From positions 1-64,000 of the forward strand of contig CAYXEN010000002.1 of NCBI GenBank assembly GCA_964464035.1: a DNA stretch of 64,000 nucleotides, written 5' to 3'. Below, piece by piece: positions 24,549 to 32,577 of the stretch. Positions within the stretch are counted from its first letter, which is position 1, and each line of letters starts with the position of its first letter. This DNA is from CAYXEN01 sp964464035. GTDB taxonomy: Bacteria > Krumholzibacteriota > Krumholzibacteriia > WVZY01. The notes under the pieces are model-generated. The model was not told where the DNA came from. It made no database searches and saw only the letters and a program-made list of their open reading frames with translations. A program made the translations under genes and the position numbers.

Positions 24549-26635
24549 GATTCGAACAAGTCCTTTCCCGTCATGTACGCCGGCGGATCGATCCCGAAGA
24601 GCTTCAAGACCGATGGCGCGATGTCGGTTATGCCGGGGTTCTCCTCGCCGGTCTTGAGATTGGAGAAGAATATGCCGGGCACGACGTCGGGATCCATGCA
24701 GTGATCGCCGCTCCAGCTCTTCTCGTTTTCCTCCACGACTCGCTCGGTCACCTTGCCGCGCGCGCAGTCCCAGGAGACGCGGATTCCCTCGGCGAACCCC
24801 ACGATGAGATCGGGGCCGTCCTTCCTGTAAGGACCGGTGAAGTCGCGCTCGACGTCGAATACCCGGTTGACCATCTTGTCTCCCGACGAGGGGTCGCGGA
24901 GCTCGACGAGCTGGGTGCAAATCTCGCTCTTCAGGGCCTGGGCTTCGCCGGGTTCGACGATTCCGTTTCGCTCGCGTCCCTTGAGGTTGAGGAAGATCCC
25001 TCCCAGGCCGATCGCATATGCCTTGGTCCTCGACCAGTCGACGTTCTGGAGATACTCCGCCTCTCCGTCGTCCTTGAGGTGGAGATAGCCGTGATCCCGG
25101 AGCCAGGCGTTCAGGTCCACGCCCTTCTTGAAGGGCTTGAAGCCGTGATCGGACATGACTATGAGCACTGTCTCGCCGTCCACGTGTTCGAGCGTCTTGC
25201 CGAGCAGGCGGTCCATCTCGCGGTACATCTCGTAGAGTGCGTCCTTGTGCTTCACGGTGTCCTTGTCGCGGTTGGCGGCGTGATCTTCGACGAGGTAACG
25301 GAAGAAGATGTGCTGGAGCCTGTCGCTAAGGTCGAAGACGCACACGGCCAGGCCTTTCTTGAGCCTTGCGAGCGTGTCGAGGAACATCCTCTCACGCTCG
25401 CGATGAAATAGATAGGCCTGCTCGATGAAGCCGTCCTCGTCGAGCACGCGCTCGTTTATCGCCCAAGTGTCTTCGGCCAGGCCCAAGGTGCCGAACAATC
25501 CCTGGCGCTTGGCGAGGTAGATCGAGTAGAAGTTGGGATAAGATACCGGCATCGCCGGTTTCTCGGGATCGATGTGAATGGGGGAGACATAGAGGCCGAA
25601 GGCGCCGTCCATGCTCGTGATGTAGAAGCGGGCTATCCCGTTCATCTTCACGCCCGGCCCCGCCTTGAAAGTGAGGCGTTTCCACGGCGAGAACTCGCGC
25701 TCCTTGATGAAGAATTCATCCCCGGAGATCTTGATCGTGGCGCCGCCGCGCTCGCGGTCCACCTTGATTTCGAGCGGGAGCTTGATCGGTTCCGAAGTGC
25801 CGGGAGTGGGAGGGCCGGGAAGTTCGGCCTTGAGAGATTCGCCGTTTCGCTCGAGGCGGATGATCAGTCCCCCGATCTTCTCGTCGGGCTCGCTCTCGGT
25901 GAAATAAGTGAAAGATCCCATCGTTCCGCGGAGGTCGGGAACGCACATCCCCGAGAGCATCACGCCGTTTATCTTTTCGGGCGGGAAAGTTATCGGCACC
26001 CTGAGAACGTTGCAGAAGACTCCGTATTCGCTCAAGATCCGCCAGAAACTCTTGCTCCTGCGGAGGAACCGCATGTTGCCTTTCTCGAGAGGTATGCGGG
26101 CGGGTCCGAGCTTGAGGAATCTCTTGGGGCCGGTGACGCTGCTCGAAGAGAGGATGGGGGCGTAGCTTCGCGGGTCCCTCGAGAGGAAATCGAATATGGC
26201 ATGGCGCGAGGCATCGACCCCGGTGCTGAAGGACGACCATGCGACGGGAGACATGGCGGGCACTGAAGTGCCGAGCCGCCTGAAGACACCCTGCTCCGCG
26301 AGCCGCGAGAAGTTGGGCATCTCGCCCGCGGCCATGAGCCGCTCGCATATCGAGGGATCGAGACCGTCGAGCCCCAGGATGACGACTTTCTTCGCGCGCG
26401 GTCTGCCGGGGATTTTCTTGTGCCTTATCTTGCGGATCAGCATCCGCAGGGGAAAAGTGAGGATGGCGAAGAAGGCGGCGAAAAACGCCATTATGAAAGT
26501 GAGAAAGGACGAGACGAGGGCGAACCCGGCTCCCGGCCCGATGTAGGCCGAAGCGGGTCGCGCGAAGAAGAGGACCGCGATCGAAAGGGCGGCGGCCAGA
26601 GCGGATCTTTCCATCGTCTGCCTAGATTTCAACAC
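24545..26635 (-). CDS. Membrane-anchored alkaline-phosphatase-superfamily phosphodiesterase (paralogue B) with YIGPGAG module
   Basis: 696 aa. The GTG at 26635 has AGGAG 5 nt upstream and overlaps paralogue C by 14 bp; an ATG at 26614 is possible. A signal-like helix ends ARPASA. It is followed by YIGPGAG (31-37), a long TM stretch (LTFIMAFFAAFFAILTF) and a very basic segment (LIRKIRHKKIPGRPRAKK). By the positive-inside rule this places the catalytic domain in the cytoplasm. Catalytic landmarks are ILGLDGLDP (Asp90), SPVAWSSFSTG (Ser129), DLSDRLQHIFFR, VMSDHGFKPF and SGDHCMDPDVVPGIFFSN. Substrate unknown. Confidence 0.85.
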   Translation of the reverse strand: MLKSRQTMERSALAAALSIAVLFFARPASAYIGPGAGFALVSSFLTFIMAFFAAFFAILTFPLRMLIRKIRHKKIPGRPRAKKVVILGLDGLDPSICERLMAAGEMPNFSRLAEQGVFRRLGTSVPAMSPVAWSSFSTGVDASRHAIFDFLSRDPRSYAPILSSSSVTGPKRFLKLGPARIPLEKGNMRFLRRSKSFWRILSEYGVFCNVLRVPITFPPEKINGVMLSGMCVPDLRGTMGSFTYFTESEPDEKIGGLIIRLERNGESLKAELPGPPTPGTSEPIKLPLEIKVDRERGGATIKISGDEFFIKEREFSPWKRLTFKAGPGVKMNGIARFYITSMDGAFGLYVSPIHIDPEKPAMPVSYPNFYSIYLAKRQGLFGTLGLAEDTWAINERVLDEDGFIEQAYLFHRERERMFLDTLARLKKGLAVCVFDLSDRLQHIFFRYLVEDHAANRDKDTVKHKDALYEMYREMDRLLGKTLEHVDGETVLIVMSDHGFKPFKKGVDLNAWLRDHGYLHLKDDGEAEYLQNVDWSRTKAYAIGLGGIFLNLKGRERNGIVEPGEAQALKSEICTQLVELRDPSSGDKMVNRVFDVERDFTGPYRKDGPDLIVGFAEGIRVSWDCARGKVTERVVEENEKSWSGDHCMDPDVVPGIFFSNLKTGEENPGITDIAPSVLKLFGIDPPAYMTGKDLFES

Positions 26636-27938
26636 CCAAGCTCCTCATTATGATTCGCGGCACGTCCACTATATTCAGTTCGCCGGTGTCCTCCAGGAGA
26701 GCGGGATCCAGGGAGCAGAAGAAAGCATTCTCCCACGTGTGCATCCCCTGAAGCCTTCGTTCGCCGCTCAGGTCACTGGAGCCCACCTTGCCCTTGAGGT
26801 CGAAACCGTCGTGGGGCACCAGTACGAGATCCGGGCCCTCGTCCCGCAGCGGGCCCCGATAGGCTTCCTCGTTCGTGAAAGTGTATTTCACGACTTTTTC
26901 GCCTTCCACGGTAAGGCCTTCGAAAACCTTCTTCATCTCGGCGACGAGAGCTCCGGCCTCGTCCGGTTCGACGGATCCGCGGGGAAACTTGCCCTTGCGG
27001 TTCAAATAGATCCGTGCCGGGTCGAGGGCGAAGGCTCGCGTGGCTTCGTCGATTTCGCCGAGATTGTTCTTGCCCGAAGGGAGCTTGAGGAGCCCCGCCT
27101 CGGCCAGGACGGTGTTCACGTAGACTTCGCGCCGCGTGCGGCAGAAACCGTGATCAGATAGGATGAAGAATCCTCCGTCCGGGTACTGCGAATTAAAGCG
27201 GTCGAAGATCCTGCCTATGAGCGCGTCGACGTTGGCGTAATATGCGAGGAAATCCGCATGGTGGGGATTGTCCTCGAACTCCCAGGCGTCCCACATGAAA
27301 TGGTGGAGCCTGTCGGTGCCGGTTATGACGAACTCCATGAGGTTCCAGCTCTCCTTTTCCCAGAAGTAGTCGAGCGCCTTCTCTCTCTTCGCGAGGAGAT
27401 CGTCGAGCGCCAGGAAGAGCTTTTCCGGGTCCCGCGCACACTCGTTCGTGTCGATGTCTATCTGGTAGCCCGCTTCGTTCAGGTAGGGAAGATGCATCGG
27501 CGGAGTGACCGACCGGCCGAGATCGATCGCCACGAAGCCCGATACGAGAACACCCGGTATCCGCCTGGCGGGATAGGTGGACGGCTGGTTTATGACGACG
27601 CTCTTCATCCCTTTCCCGCCGAGAACGTCCCATATCGTAGGCGTCCGCAGGTCGGAGAAGGAAGGGAAGCGGAGCGCGTAGGAACCCTTCTTGAGATCTG
27701 TGAAGCCGAAGATGCCGTGCTCGCCGGGATTCTTTCCCGTCATGAACGTGGACCAGCTCACCGACGATATCTCGGGCAACGTGACCGTCATGGCGGTTAG
27801 CTTCCCCTTGGATACGATCTCCCCGGTCCTTGGCATGACGCCGGCCTTGATCATCCACTCGAGAAGCGTGCATGGAACACCGTCCAGGCCGATGACGCAG
27901 GCGTGCTTGTCTTTTCGTTTGAATAATCTCAAGCCCAT
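26622..27938 (-). CDS. Cytoplasmic alkaline-phosphatase-superfamily phosphodiesterase (paralogue C)
   Basis: 438 aa from the ATG at 27938, 10 bp after the cysC stop. There is no signal peptide. Shorter than A and B. Landmarks: ACVIGLDGVPCTLLEWM (Asp19), ISSVSWSTFMTG with Ser58 in the nucleophile slot, GTDRLHHFMWD, ILSDHGFCRTRREVYVNT, and GERRLQGMHTWENAFFC in place of the GDHCM block. So the last metal ligand region differs from A and B, though HTW may supply the His. It is most likely a soluble phosphodiesterase or phosphatase acting on a cytoplasmic product of the pathway; substrate unknown. Confidence 0.82.
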   Translation of the reverse strand: MGLRLFKRKDKHACVIGLDGVPCTLLEWMIKAGVMPRTGEIVSKGKLTAMTVTLPEISSVSWSTFMTGKNPGEHGIFGFTDLKKGSYALRFPSFSDLRTPTIWDVLGGKGMKSVVINQPSTYPARRIPGVLVSGFVAIDLGRSVTPPMHLPYLNEAGYQIDIDTNECARDPEKLFLALDDLLAKREKALDYFWEKESWNLMEFVITGTDRLHHFMWDAWEFEDNPHHADFLAYYANVDALIGRIFDRFNSQYPDGGFFILSDHGFCRTRREVYVNTVLAEAGLLKLPSGKNNLGEIDEATRAFALDPARIYLNRKGKFPRGSVEPDEAGALVAEMKKVFEGLTVEGEKVVKYTFTNEEAYRGPLRDEGPDLVLVPHDGFDLKGKVGSSDLSGERRLQGMHTWENAFFCSLDPALLEDTGELNIVDVPRIIMRSLGVEI

Positions 27939-27948
27939 GATTTGCGGA

Positions 27949-28551
27949 TTACAGGTATCCCAAGTCCTTGAGACGCGCCTTGATCTTCTCCTCTTCTTCC
28001 TGGGAGTACTCGCTCTCCGCCGAAGCACCGGGAACGAGCCCCATCAGTTCGAGCGTGCGGATGATCTTGGAAGTGCTCTCCTCGACGGACTCCTTGTCGG
28101 ACTCGATGAGGATCTCGGGGTTATCGGGTTCCTCGTAGGGATCGTCGACCCCGGTGAAGTTCTTGATCTCCCCCGCCAGCGCCTTCTTGTACATTCCTTT
28201 GACGTCGCGCTCCTTCAAGACGTCGACGGGAGCCTTTACGTAGACTTCGACGAAGTTGTCGATCGAGTTGCGCACTTCGTCCCTAACCGCCTTGTAAGGG
28301 GATATGGCGGCGGCTATAGCCGCGACGCCGTTGCGGCTGAGAAGCTTACAGACGTAGCCGATACGCTTTATGTTCGTATCCCTGTCTTCCTTGGAGAAGC
28401 CCAAGCCCTTCGATAGATTGGTCCTGACCTCGTCACCGTCGAGCAGCTCCACCTTCACCCCGCGTTCGAGAAGGATTTCCTCCACCTTCTTGGCGAGGGT
28501 GGACTTGCCTGAACAGGGTAGCCCGGTGAACCACAATGTGAAGCCTTTCAT
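27949..28551 (-). CDS. cysC: Adenylylsulfate (APS) kinase with C-terminal LGY tail
   Basis: 200 aa. Phosphorylates APS to PAPS using ATP in the cytoplasm. Walker A is GLPCSGKST at 10-18. LLDGDEVRTNLSKGLGFSKE and DRDTNIKRIG carry the APS-binding residues, and FVEVYVKAPVDVLKERDVKG and KNFTGVDDPYEEP are standard CysC blocks. The kinase core ends near residue 175. An acidic extension then ends EEKIKARLKDLGYL, which most CysC proteins lack as far as I know; it resembles the tail of the 64-aa protein in the same operon. With Sat encoded upstream, the operon can make PAPS from sulfate and ATP. Confidence 0.95.
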   Translation of the reverse strand: MKGFTLWFTGLPCSGKSTLAKKVEEILLERGVKVELLDGDEVRTNLSKGLGFSKEDRDTNIKRIGYVCKLLSRNGVAAIAAAISPYKAVRDEVRNSIDNFVEVYVKAPVDVLKERDVKGMYKKALAGEIKNFTGVDDPYEEPDNPEILIESDKESVEESTSKIIRTLELMGLVPGASAESEYSQEEEEKIKARLKDLGYL

Positions 28552-28597
28552 TTATCGATCCTCCTTGGTGGTTTGTCTCCGATCAGTTCGTCTGGTG

Positions 28598-29986
28598 CTA
28601 CAAAACCCTTCCGATCATGTCCTCGGGGACGTCGATCGAGAAGAAATCCAGAATCGAGGGGGCGACGTCGTATATCGAAACCTTGAAATTCTCGTCCCTG
28701 CCGCCTTGGGCTTCCTTGCCCCGACCGCTCCATACGAAGATCCCTTCCTGTGCGTGATTGGCGTCGTCGGGACCTGTGTCGTTTTCGAATATGTGGATTC
28801 TCTTTTGCCCCACTGTTCCCGCGCTCCTCCAGTCCAGGTCGCCCAGGTAGACGATGAGGTCGGGAGCGATATTGTTCACTTCACGGTAGACTTCCGCGGG
28901 GCGGAAGACCTTGGTGCCGATACACTCGCCTTTCTCGTCGGTGATCGCCTCGAGCTTCTCCTGAAGCTCGTCGAGAAAAGCGGGGAACTCTCCGGAGGGA
29001 ATGACACCTTCAGGCTCGCGCCCCTGCACGTTGCAGAATATCCTCGCGTAGTAGCCTCCCTCTCCCCACACGCGCGTCTTCTTCCAGTCGATCATGCGGG
29101 GTTTGAGAGACTTGGGCTCGCCCGGATACTCCTTGAGCGCGAGCAGCCCTTGTTCGATGAAGAATTCGTTTATGCAGATCCCCCCGTGCATGGGCTTGGC
29201 TCCGTGGTCGGAGACGACGATCACGGACGTTGAGGGAGGCAGCACGTCCAGCGTCCTGCCGACTTCTTCGTCGAGGTAGAGGTAGTAATCGTGTATCACG
29301 TTCTCGAATTCGTTGCCTTTCTCGTAGAGACGGTGCGTGGGATCGCAGAAGCGCCAGAAAGCATGGTGAATGCGGTCGGGCCCCATTTCGACCATCATGG
29401 CGAAATCCCAGTCTTCGTTCTTGATGAGGTGTCGGTATACCTTGAAACGCCTCGCGGTCATCGTGTAAATCTGCTCGAGGAGCTCTTTCTTGGCGTTCGT
29501 GCGGAAGTTCTCAACGTCTATTATATAATCTCCGTCGGCCACGCGGTCGATCTCCCCGGCGAGCTCGGGCGGATACGTATACGTAACGTCCTTGTTGGGG
29601 GTGAGGAAGCTCGATACCATGAGCCCGTTCAAAGGCTTCGGCGGGTAAGTCTGCGGGACGCCCAGGAGGATCGAGCGCAGGCGGTTGCGCGAGAGATGGT
29701 TCCAGACGGTCTTGGCCTTGACCGCGTTGGCGTTTGCAAAGTACAGTTCCTCGTATTCGTGGCTCTTGCGGTTCCTGAAGCCGTAGAAGCCGAGCATCCC
29801 GGGATCCTTCGAGGTCATCATCGCCGTCCAAGCTGGAACCGTGATGGGAGGAACCGTGGAGACGAGGTTGCCCTTGATAGAGCCTTCCATCAGGCGCTTG
29901 AGATTGGGCATCTCGTCGAGCCATTCACCGTAGAGCAACTGGGGGGTCAAGCAGTCGAGGCCGATTACGGCTAATTTGTCGGGCAC
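28598..29986 (-). CDS. Cytoplasmic alkaline-phosphatase-superfamily phosphodiesterase (paralogue D)
   Basis: 462 aa, GTG start at 29986 with AAGGACGG upstream. No signal peptide. Landmarks: LAVIGLDCLTPQLLYG (Asp11), ITVPAWTAMMTSKDPG with Thr49 in the nucleophile position (the other three have Ser), EMGPDRIHHAFWRF, VVVSDHGAKPMHGG and later DANHAQEGIFVWSG. The Thr-based nucleophile motif and the bare T-S in place of T-G set it apart. It sits between sat and cysC, 23 bp after sat, so its substrate could be a nucleotide or sulfonucleotide of that pathway (inference). Confidence 0.82.
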   Translation of the reverse strand: MPDKLAVIGLDCLTPQLLYGEWLDEMPNLKRLMEGSIKGNLVSTVPPITVPAWTAMMTSKDPGMLGFYGFRNRKSHEYEELYFANANAVKAKTVWNHLSRNRLRSILLGVPQTYPPKPLNGLMVSSFLTPNKDVTYTYPPELAGEIDRVADGDYIIDVENFRTNAKKELLEQIYTMTARRFKVYRHLIKNEDWDFAMMVEMGPDRIHHAFWRFCDPTHRLYEKGNEFENVIHDYYLYLDEEVGRTLDVLPPSTSVIVVSDHGAKPMHGGICINEFFIEQGLLALKEYPGEPKSLKPRMIDWKKTRVWGEGGYYARIFCNVQGREPEGVIPSGEFPAFLDELQEKLEAITDEKGECIGTKVFRPAEVYREVNNIAPDLIVYLGDLDWRSAGTVGQKRIHIFENDTGPDDANHAQEGIFVWSGRGKEAQGGRDENFKVSIYDVAPSILDFFSIDVPEDMIGRVL

Positions 29987-30009
29987 TTTTCCGTCCTTTG
30001 CGATTCAAA

Positions 30010-31170
30010 TCACTTATTTGACAACGAAAAATAATAATCTTCCAGTTTCTTCGCAACCTCTTCCCTCGTGAACTCGGGCGGGAGTTTCTCGCCGCTGACG
30101 AGCATCTCGCGGACCTTCGTGCCGCTCAGGAACACCCTCTCCTCCTTGCCGTGCGGGCACGTCTTGAGCGAGCACATGCCTGCGCATTTGCGACAGTAGA
30201 AGGCATGTTCGAACATCATGGGAGTGATCTCCAGCTCGCCCGGTTCGAACTCGAGAAAGATCTTCTGGGCGTCATAGGTCCCGTAGTACGAGCCGACGCC
30301 GGCGTGATCGCGCCCGACTATGAAGTGAGTGCAACCGAAATTCTTGCGCAGGATCGCGTGGAAGATAGCCTCCCTGGGTCCGGCGTAACGCATGGCGGCG
30401 GGGAAGATGGACATGGTCACCCTTTCGCGGGGGAAGTAGTGTTTCATGACGGCGAGATAGCATTCCATCCTCACTTCGGCGGGAATGTCGTCAGACTTCG
30501 TCTCGCCCATGATCGGGTGAATGAGGAGTCCGTCGACGACCTCGAGCGCACACTTGATGAGGTACTCGTGGGCTCTGTGAATGGGATTCCTCGTCTGGAA
30601 AGCCACCACCCGGTCCCATCCCTTCGTCTTGAAGAGTATCCTCGTCTCCTTGGGATCCAGGTGATAGTTGGCGAAACGCTCGTCGACGTAGCGCTCGAAC
30701 AGGGTTATCCTGCCGCCGACGTAGTGATCCCCGATGCTCTTAAGGTACTTGACTCCGGGGTGCGCGTCTTCCGTCGTGCGCAGGACCTTCTCGGCTTCAC
30801 GCTCCTTGTCGAAGGCGTAGATCTCCTCCACTTCGATTAGGCCTCTTTGCACGCCGCGATCGTCCCTCAGCACGGCCTCGAAGGGAGGTTTCGGGTAGGA
30901 CGACGGATCCTTCTTCAAGGACAGGGTCACGGGAAGGGACCAGGGAAGGCCCTTGGGTAGGCGCATGCGCTCGACGACGCTTTCGTACTCGTCTCTCGTC
31001 ATGAAACCCTCGAGAGGGCTCATCGCGCCGTTGGCGATCAGAGTGAGATCGGAGAACTCGCGGTTGTTGAGCTCGATGACGGGGAGATCCTTGGCCTTGT
31101 TCGCGAGCTCGGATCTCAGCGTTTCATCCGCGGTCCTGTTGACGAGTCTTCCTCCGTGGGCCCTTATCAT
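30010..31170 (-). CDS. sat: Sulfate adenylyltransferase (ATP sulfurylase), homo-oligomeric type
   Basis: 386 aa, ATG at 31170 after GGGAGGTTGAG. Makes APS and pyrophosphate from sulfate and ATP. The sulfate/ATP site QTRNPIHRAHE is at 192-202 and GRDHAG at 286-291. A four-cysteine cluster, CRKCAGMC...C (Cys326, 329, 333, 338), fits the zinc site of prokaryotic Sat. It is the first gene of the minus-strand operon. The usual assimilation partners (cysH, cysI) and dissimilatory aprAB/dsrAB are absent from the window, so the APS is more likely used for PAPS here. Confidence 0.95.
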   Translation of the reverse strand: MIRAHGGRLVNRTADETLRSELANKAKDLPVIELNNREFSDLTLIANGAMSPLEGFMTRDEYESVVERMRLPKGLPWSLPVTLSLKKDPSSYPKPPFEAVLRDDRGVQRGLIEVEEIYAFDKEREAEKVLRTTEDAHPGVKYLKSIGDHYVGGRITLFERYVDERFANYHLDPKETRILFKTKGWDRVVAFQTRNPIHRAHEYLIKCALEVVDGLLIHPIMGETKSDDIPAEVRMECYLAVMKHYFPRERVTMSIFPAAMRYAGPREAIFHAILRKNFGCTHFIVGRDHAGVGSYYGTYDAQKIFLEFEPGELEITPMMFEHAFYCRKCAGMCSLKTCPHGKEERVFLSGTKVREMLVSGEKLPPEFTREEVAKKLEDYYFSLSNK

Positions 31171-31520
31171 CTCAACCTCCCGGGATTATTTCGAAAACGC
31201 CCCGCTCCGGCGGGAATCCTGCATGAGCGGTTTTGCAGTCCCGTTCACTGGAAACTTGTTGATCTACGGGGACTTAAAACCAGGTCACCGATGGGATCCA
31301 GAACTTCCTGAGGGGCGATTGGACTATCACTTCAGGCATTCTCTGCAATAGGTGATCTTGAAAGTAAAATGATATTCCAGAATGACTTGATTTGCAAGGA
31401 CTTTATTAGTCCGCGATCTTTCGCCGGGGCCCGGCGGGGGAAATCTCTTTAAGCATGCGTATGATTTATGCTAGTTTCCAGTCTCGCACGCGACATCGGG
31501 TACGAGCGGAGAGAAACCCT
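31171..31520. other. 350-bp divergent intergenic region between sat operon and flippase gene
   Basis: It must hold the promoters for both divergent units. A GC-rich near-palindrome, CGCCGGG-G-CCCGGCG (31422-31436), has no T-run on either side, so an operator-like or structural role is as likely as a terminator. I found no riboswitch-like fold and no protein-like frame. The plus-strand promoter cannot be placed with confidence. Confidence 0.5.
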
Positions 31521-32486
31521 ATGAGAAAGATCGTCTCTTTCATCCTTCCTTTCATAGGATTGGCCATATTCGCATACATCATCCACGCGACGGGGTGGGG
31601 CAGGATAATCGACGCCTTCAAGCGCATGCGTCCCGCCAAGCTGTACCTGATGCCTCTCTTCGTGGCTTTCATAATCCTGATCCGGGGCTATCGCTGGCAG
31701 TACCTGATGCGCATGCTTGGCATAGACTACTCGCTGTGGCGAAGCAATGTGGTCTGGACCATCGGATTCTTCGCCGCCGCGGTGACCCCGGGCAAGGTCG
31801 GTGACGCGCTCCGGGCCTTCTACGTCAGCAACGAGACCGGCAGGAACTTCGGGGAGTGTTTTCTGAGCGTCTTCATGGACAGGCTGCTCGACCTGATCGT
31901 AGTCGTTCTCTTCGGCGTCGTCACGATAATCGTTTTCTCCCATTACTACATGCAGCTTCCTTCGCTGTGGATAATCTTCGCTTGTGTAGCGGGGTTGCTC
32001 GCTCTCATCGTCGCGGCCCTCTACCGCGACCTGATGAAAAAGCTGCTCAAACCTGTTTTCAACGTCCTCGTTCCCAAGAAATACAAGGAGAGCGCCTCAC
32101 TGAATTTCAACGCCTTCTACGATGCCCTGGCGTCCTACGTCAAGAATTGGAAAGGCGTGATGAAGGCCTTTCTCTTGACCGTGGTCTACTGGGTGGTGGT
32201 GTTCGTTCTGGCCTATTATACGGCCTATGTCATGGATACCGGCGTCTCCTTCTCGTATCTCTTCATCATCATGCCGGTCGTCACCCTGGTCGAACTCATT
32301 CCGATATCGCTTTCCGGGCTTGGAACCAGGGAGGCCACGGTGATAAAATTCTTCCAGGTGGTGGGAATTTCGCAGGCCGGCGCCGTCGGTTTTTCCATAG
32401 CCTATCTTCTCCTCGGGACGTATCTGACAGCGCTCATAGGTTTCTTTCTCTGGCTGAAGTACCCTGCGAAATTGACCGGCGATTAG
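31521..32486 (+). CDS. Flippase-like / LPG-synthase TM family membrane protein
   Basis: 321 aa from the ATG at 31521 (GGAGAG upstream); an ATG at 31455 lacks support. About eight TM segments starting MRKIVSFILPFIGLAIFAYI. Family landmarks: FKRMRPAKLYLMPLFVAF, LIRGYRWQYLMRML, FAAAVTPGKVGDALRAF, and late LVELIPISLSGLGTREA. It is a paralogue of the protein at 4712-5758. Such proteins translocate or modify lipid-linked molecules. Its position, divergent from the PAPS/phosphodiesterase operon, makes it a candidate partner in moving a lipid or lipid-linked substrate (inference). Confidence 0.82.
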   Translation: MRKIVSFILPFIGLAIFAYIIHATGWGRIIDAFKRMRPAKLYLMPLFVAFIILIRGYRWQYLMRMLGIDYSLWRSNVVWTIGFFAAAVTPGKVGDALRAFYVSNETGRNFGECFLSVFMDRLLDLIVVVLFGVVTIIVFSHYYMQLPSLWIIFACVAGLLALIVAALYRDLMKKLLKPVFNVLVPKKYKESASLNFNAFYDALASYVKNWKGVMKAFLLTVVYWVVVFVLAYYTAYVMDTGVSFSYLFIIMPVVTLVELIPISLSGLGTREATVIKFFQVVGISQAGAVGFSIAYLLLGTYLTALIGFFLWLKYPAKLTGD

Positions 32487-32577
32487 GGACGGCCCGACGG
32501 AGCGCCTAAGTCGTGGAAACGGCGCGGCGGCTACGCGGGAACGGTGCGCGGTATCGAAGGATCCCGGCAGCACGACC

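Noticed and set aside
31422..31436. GC-rich near-palindrome as terminator
   Set aside because: Neither strand has a T-run after it and it lies between divergent genes. It may be an operator or nothing.
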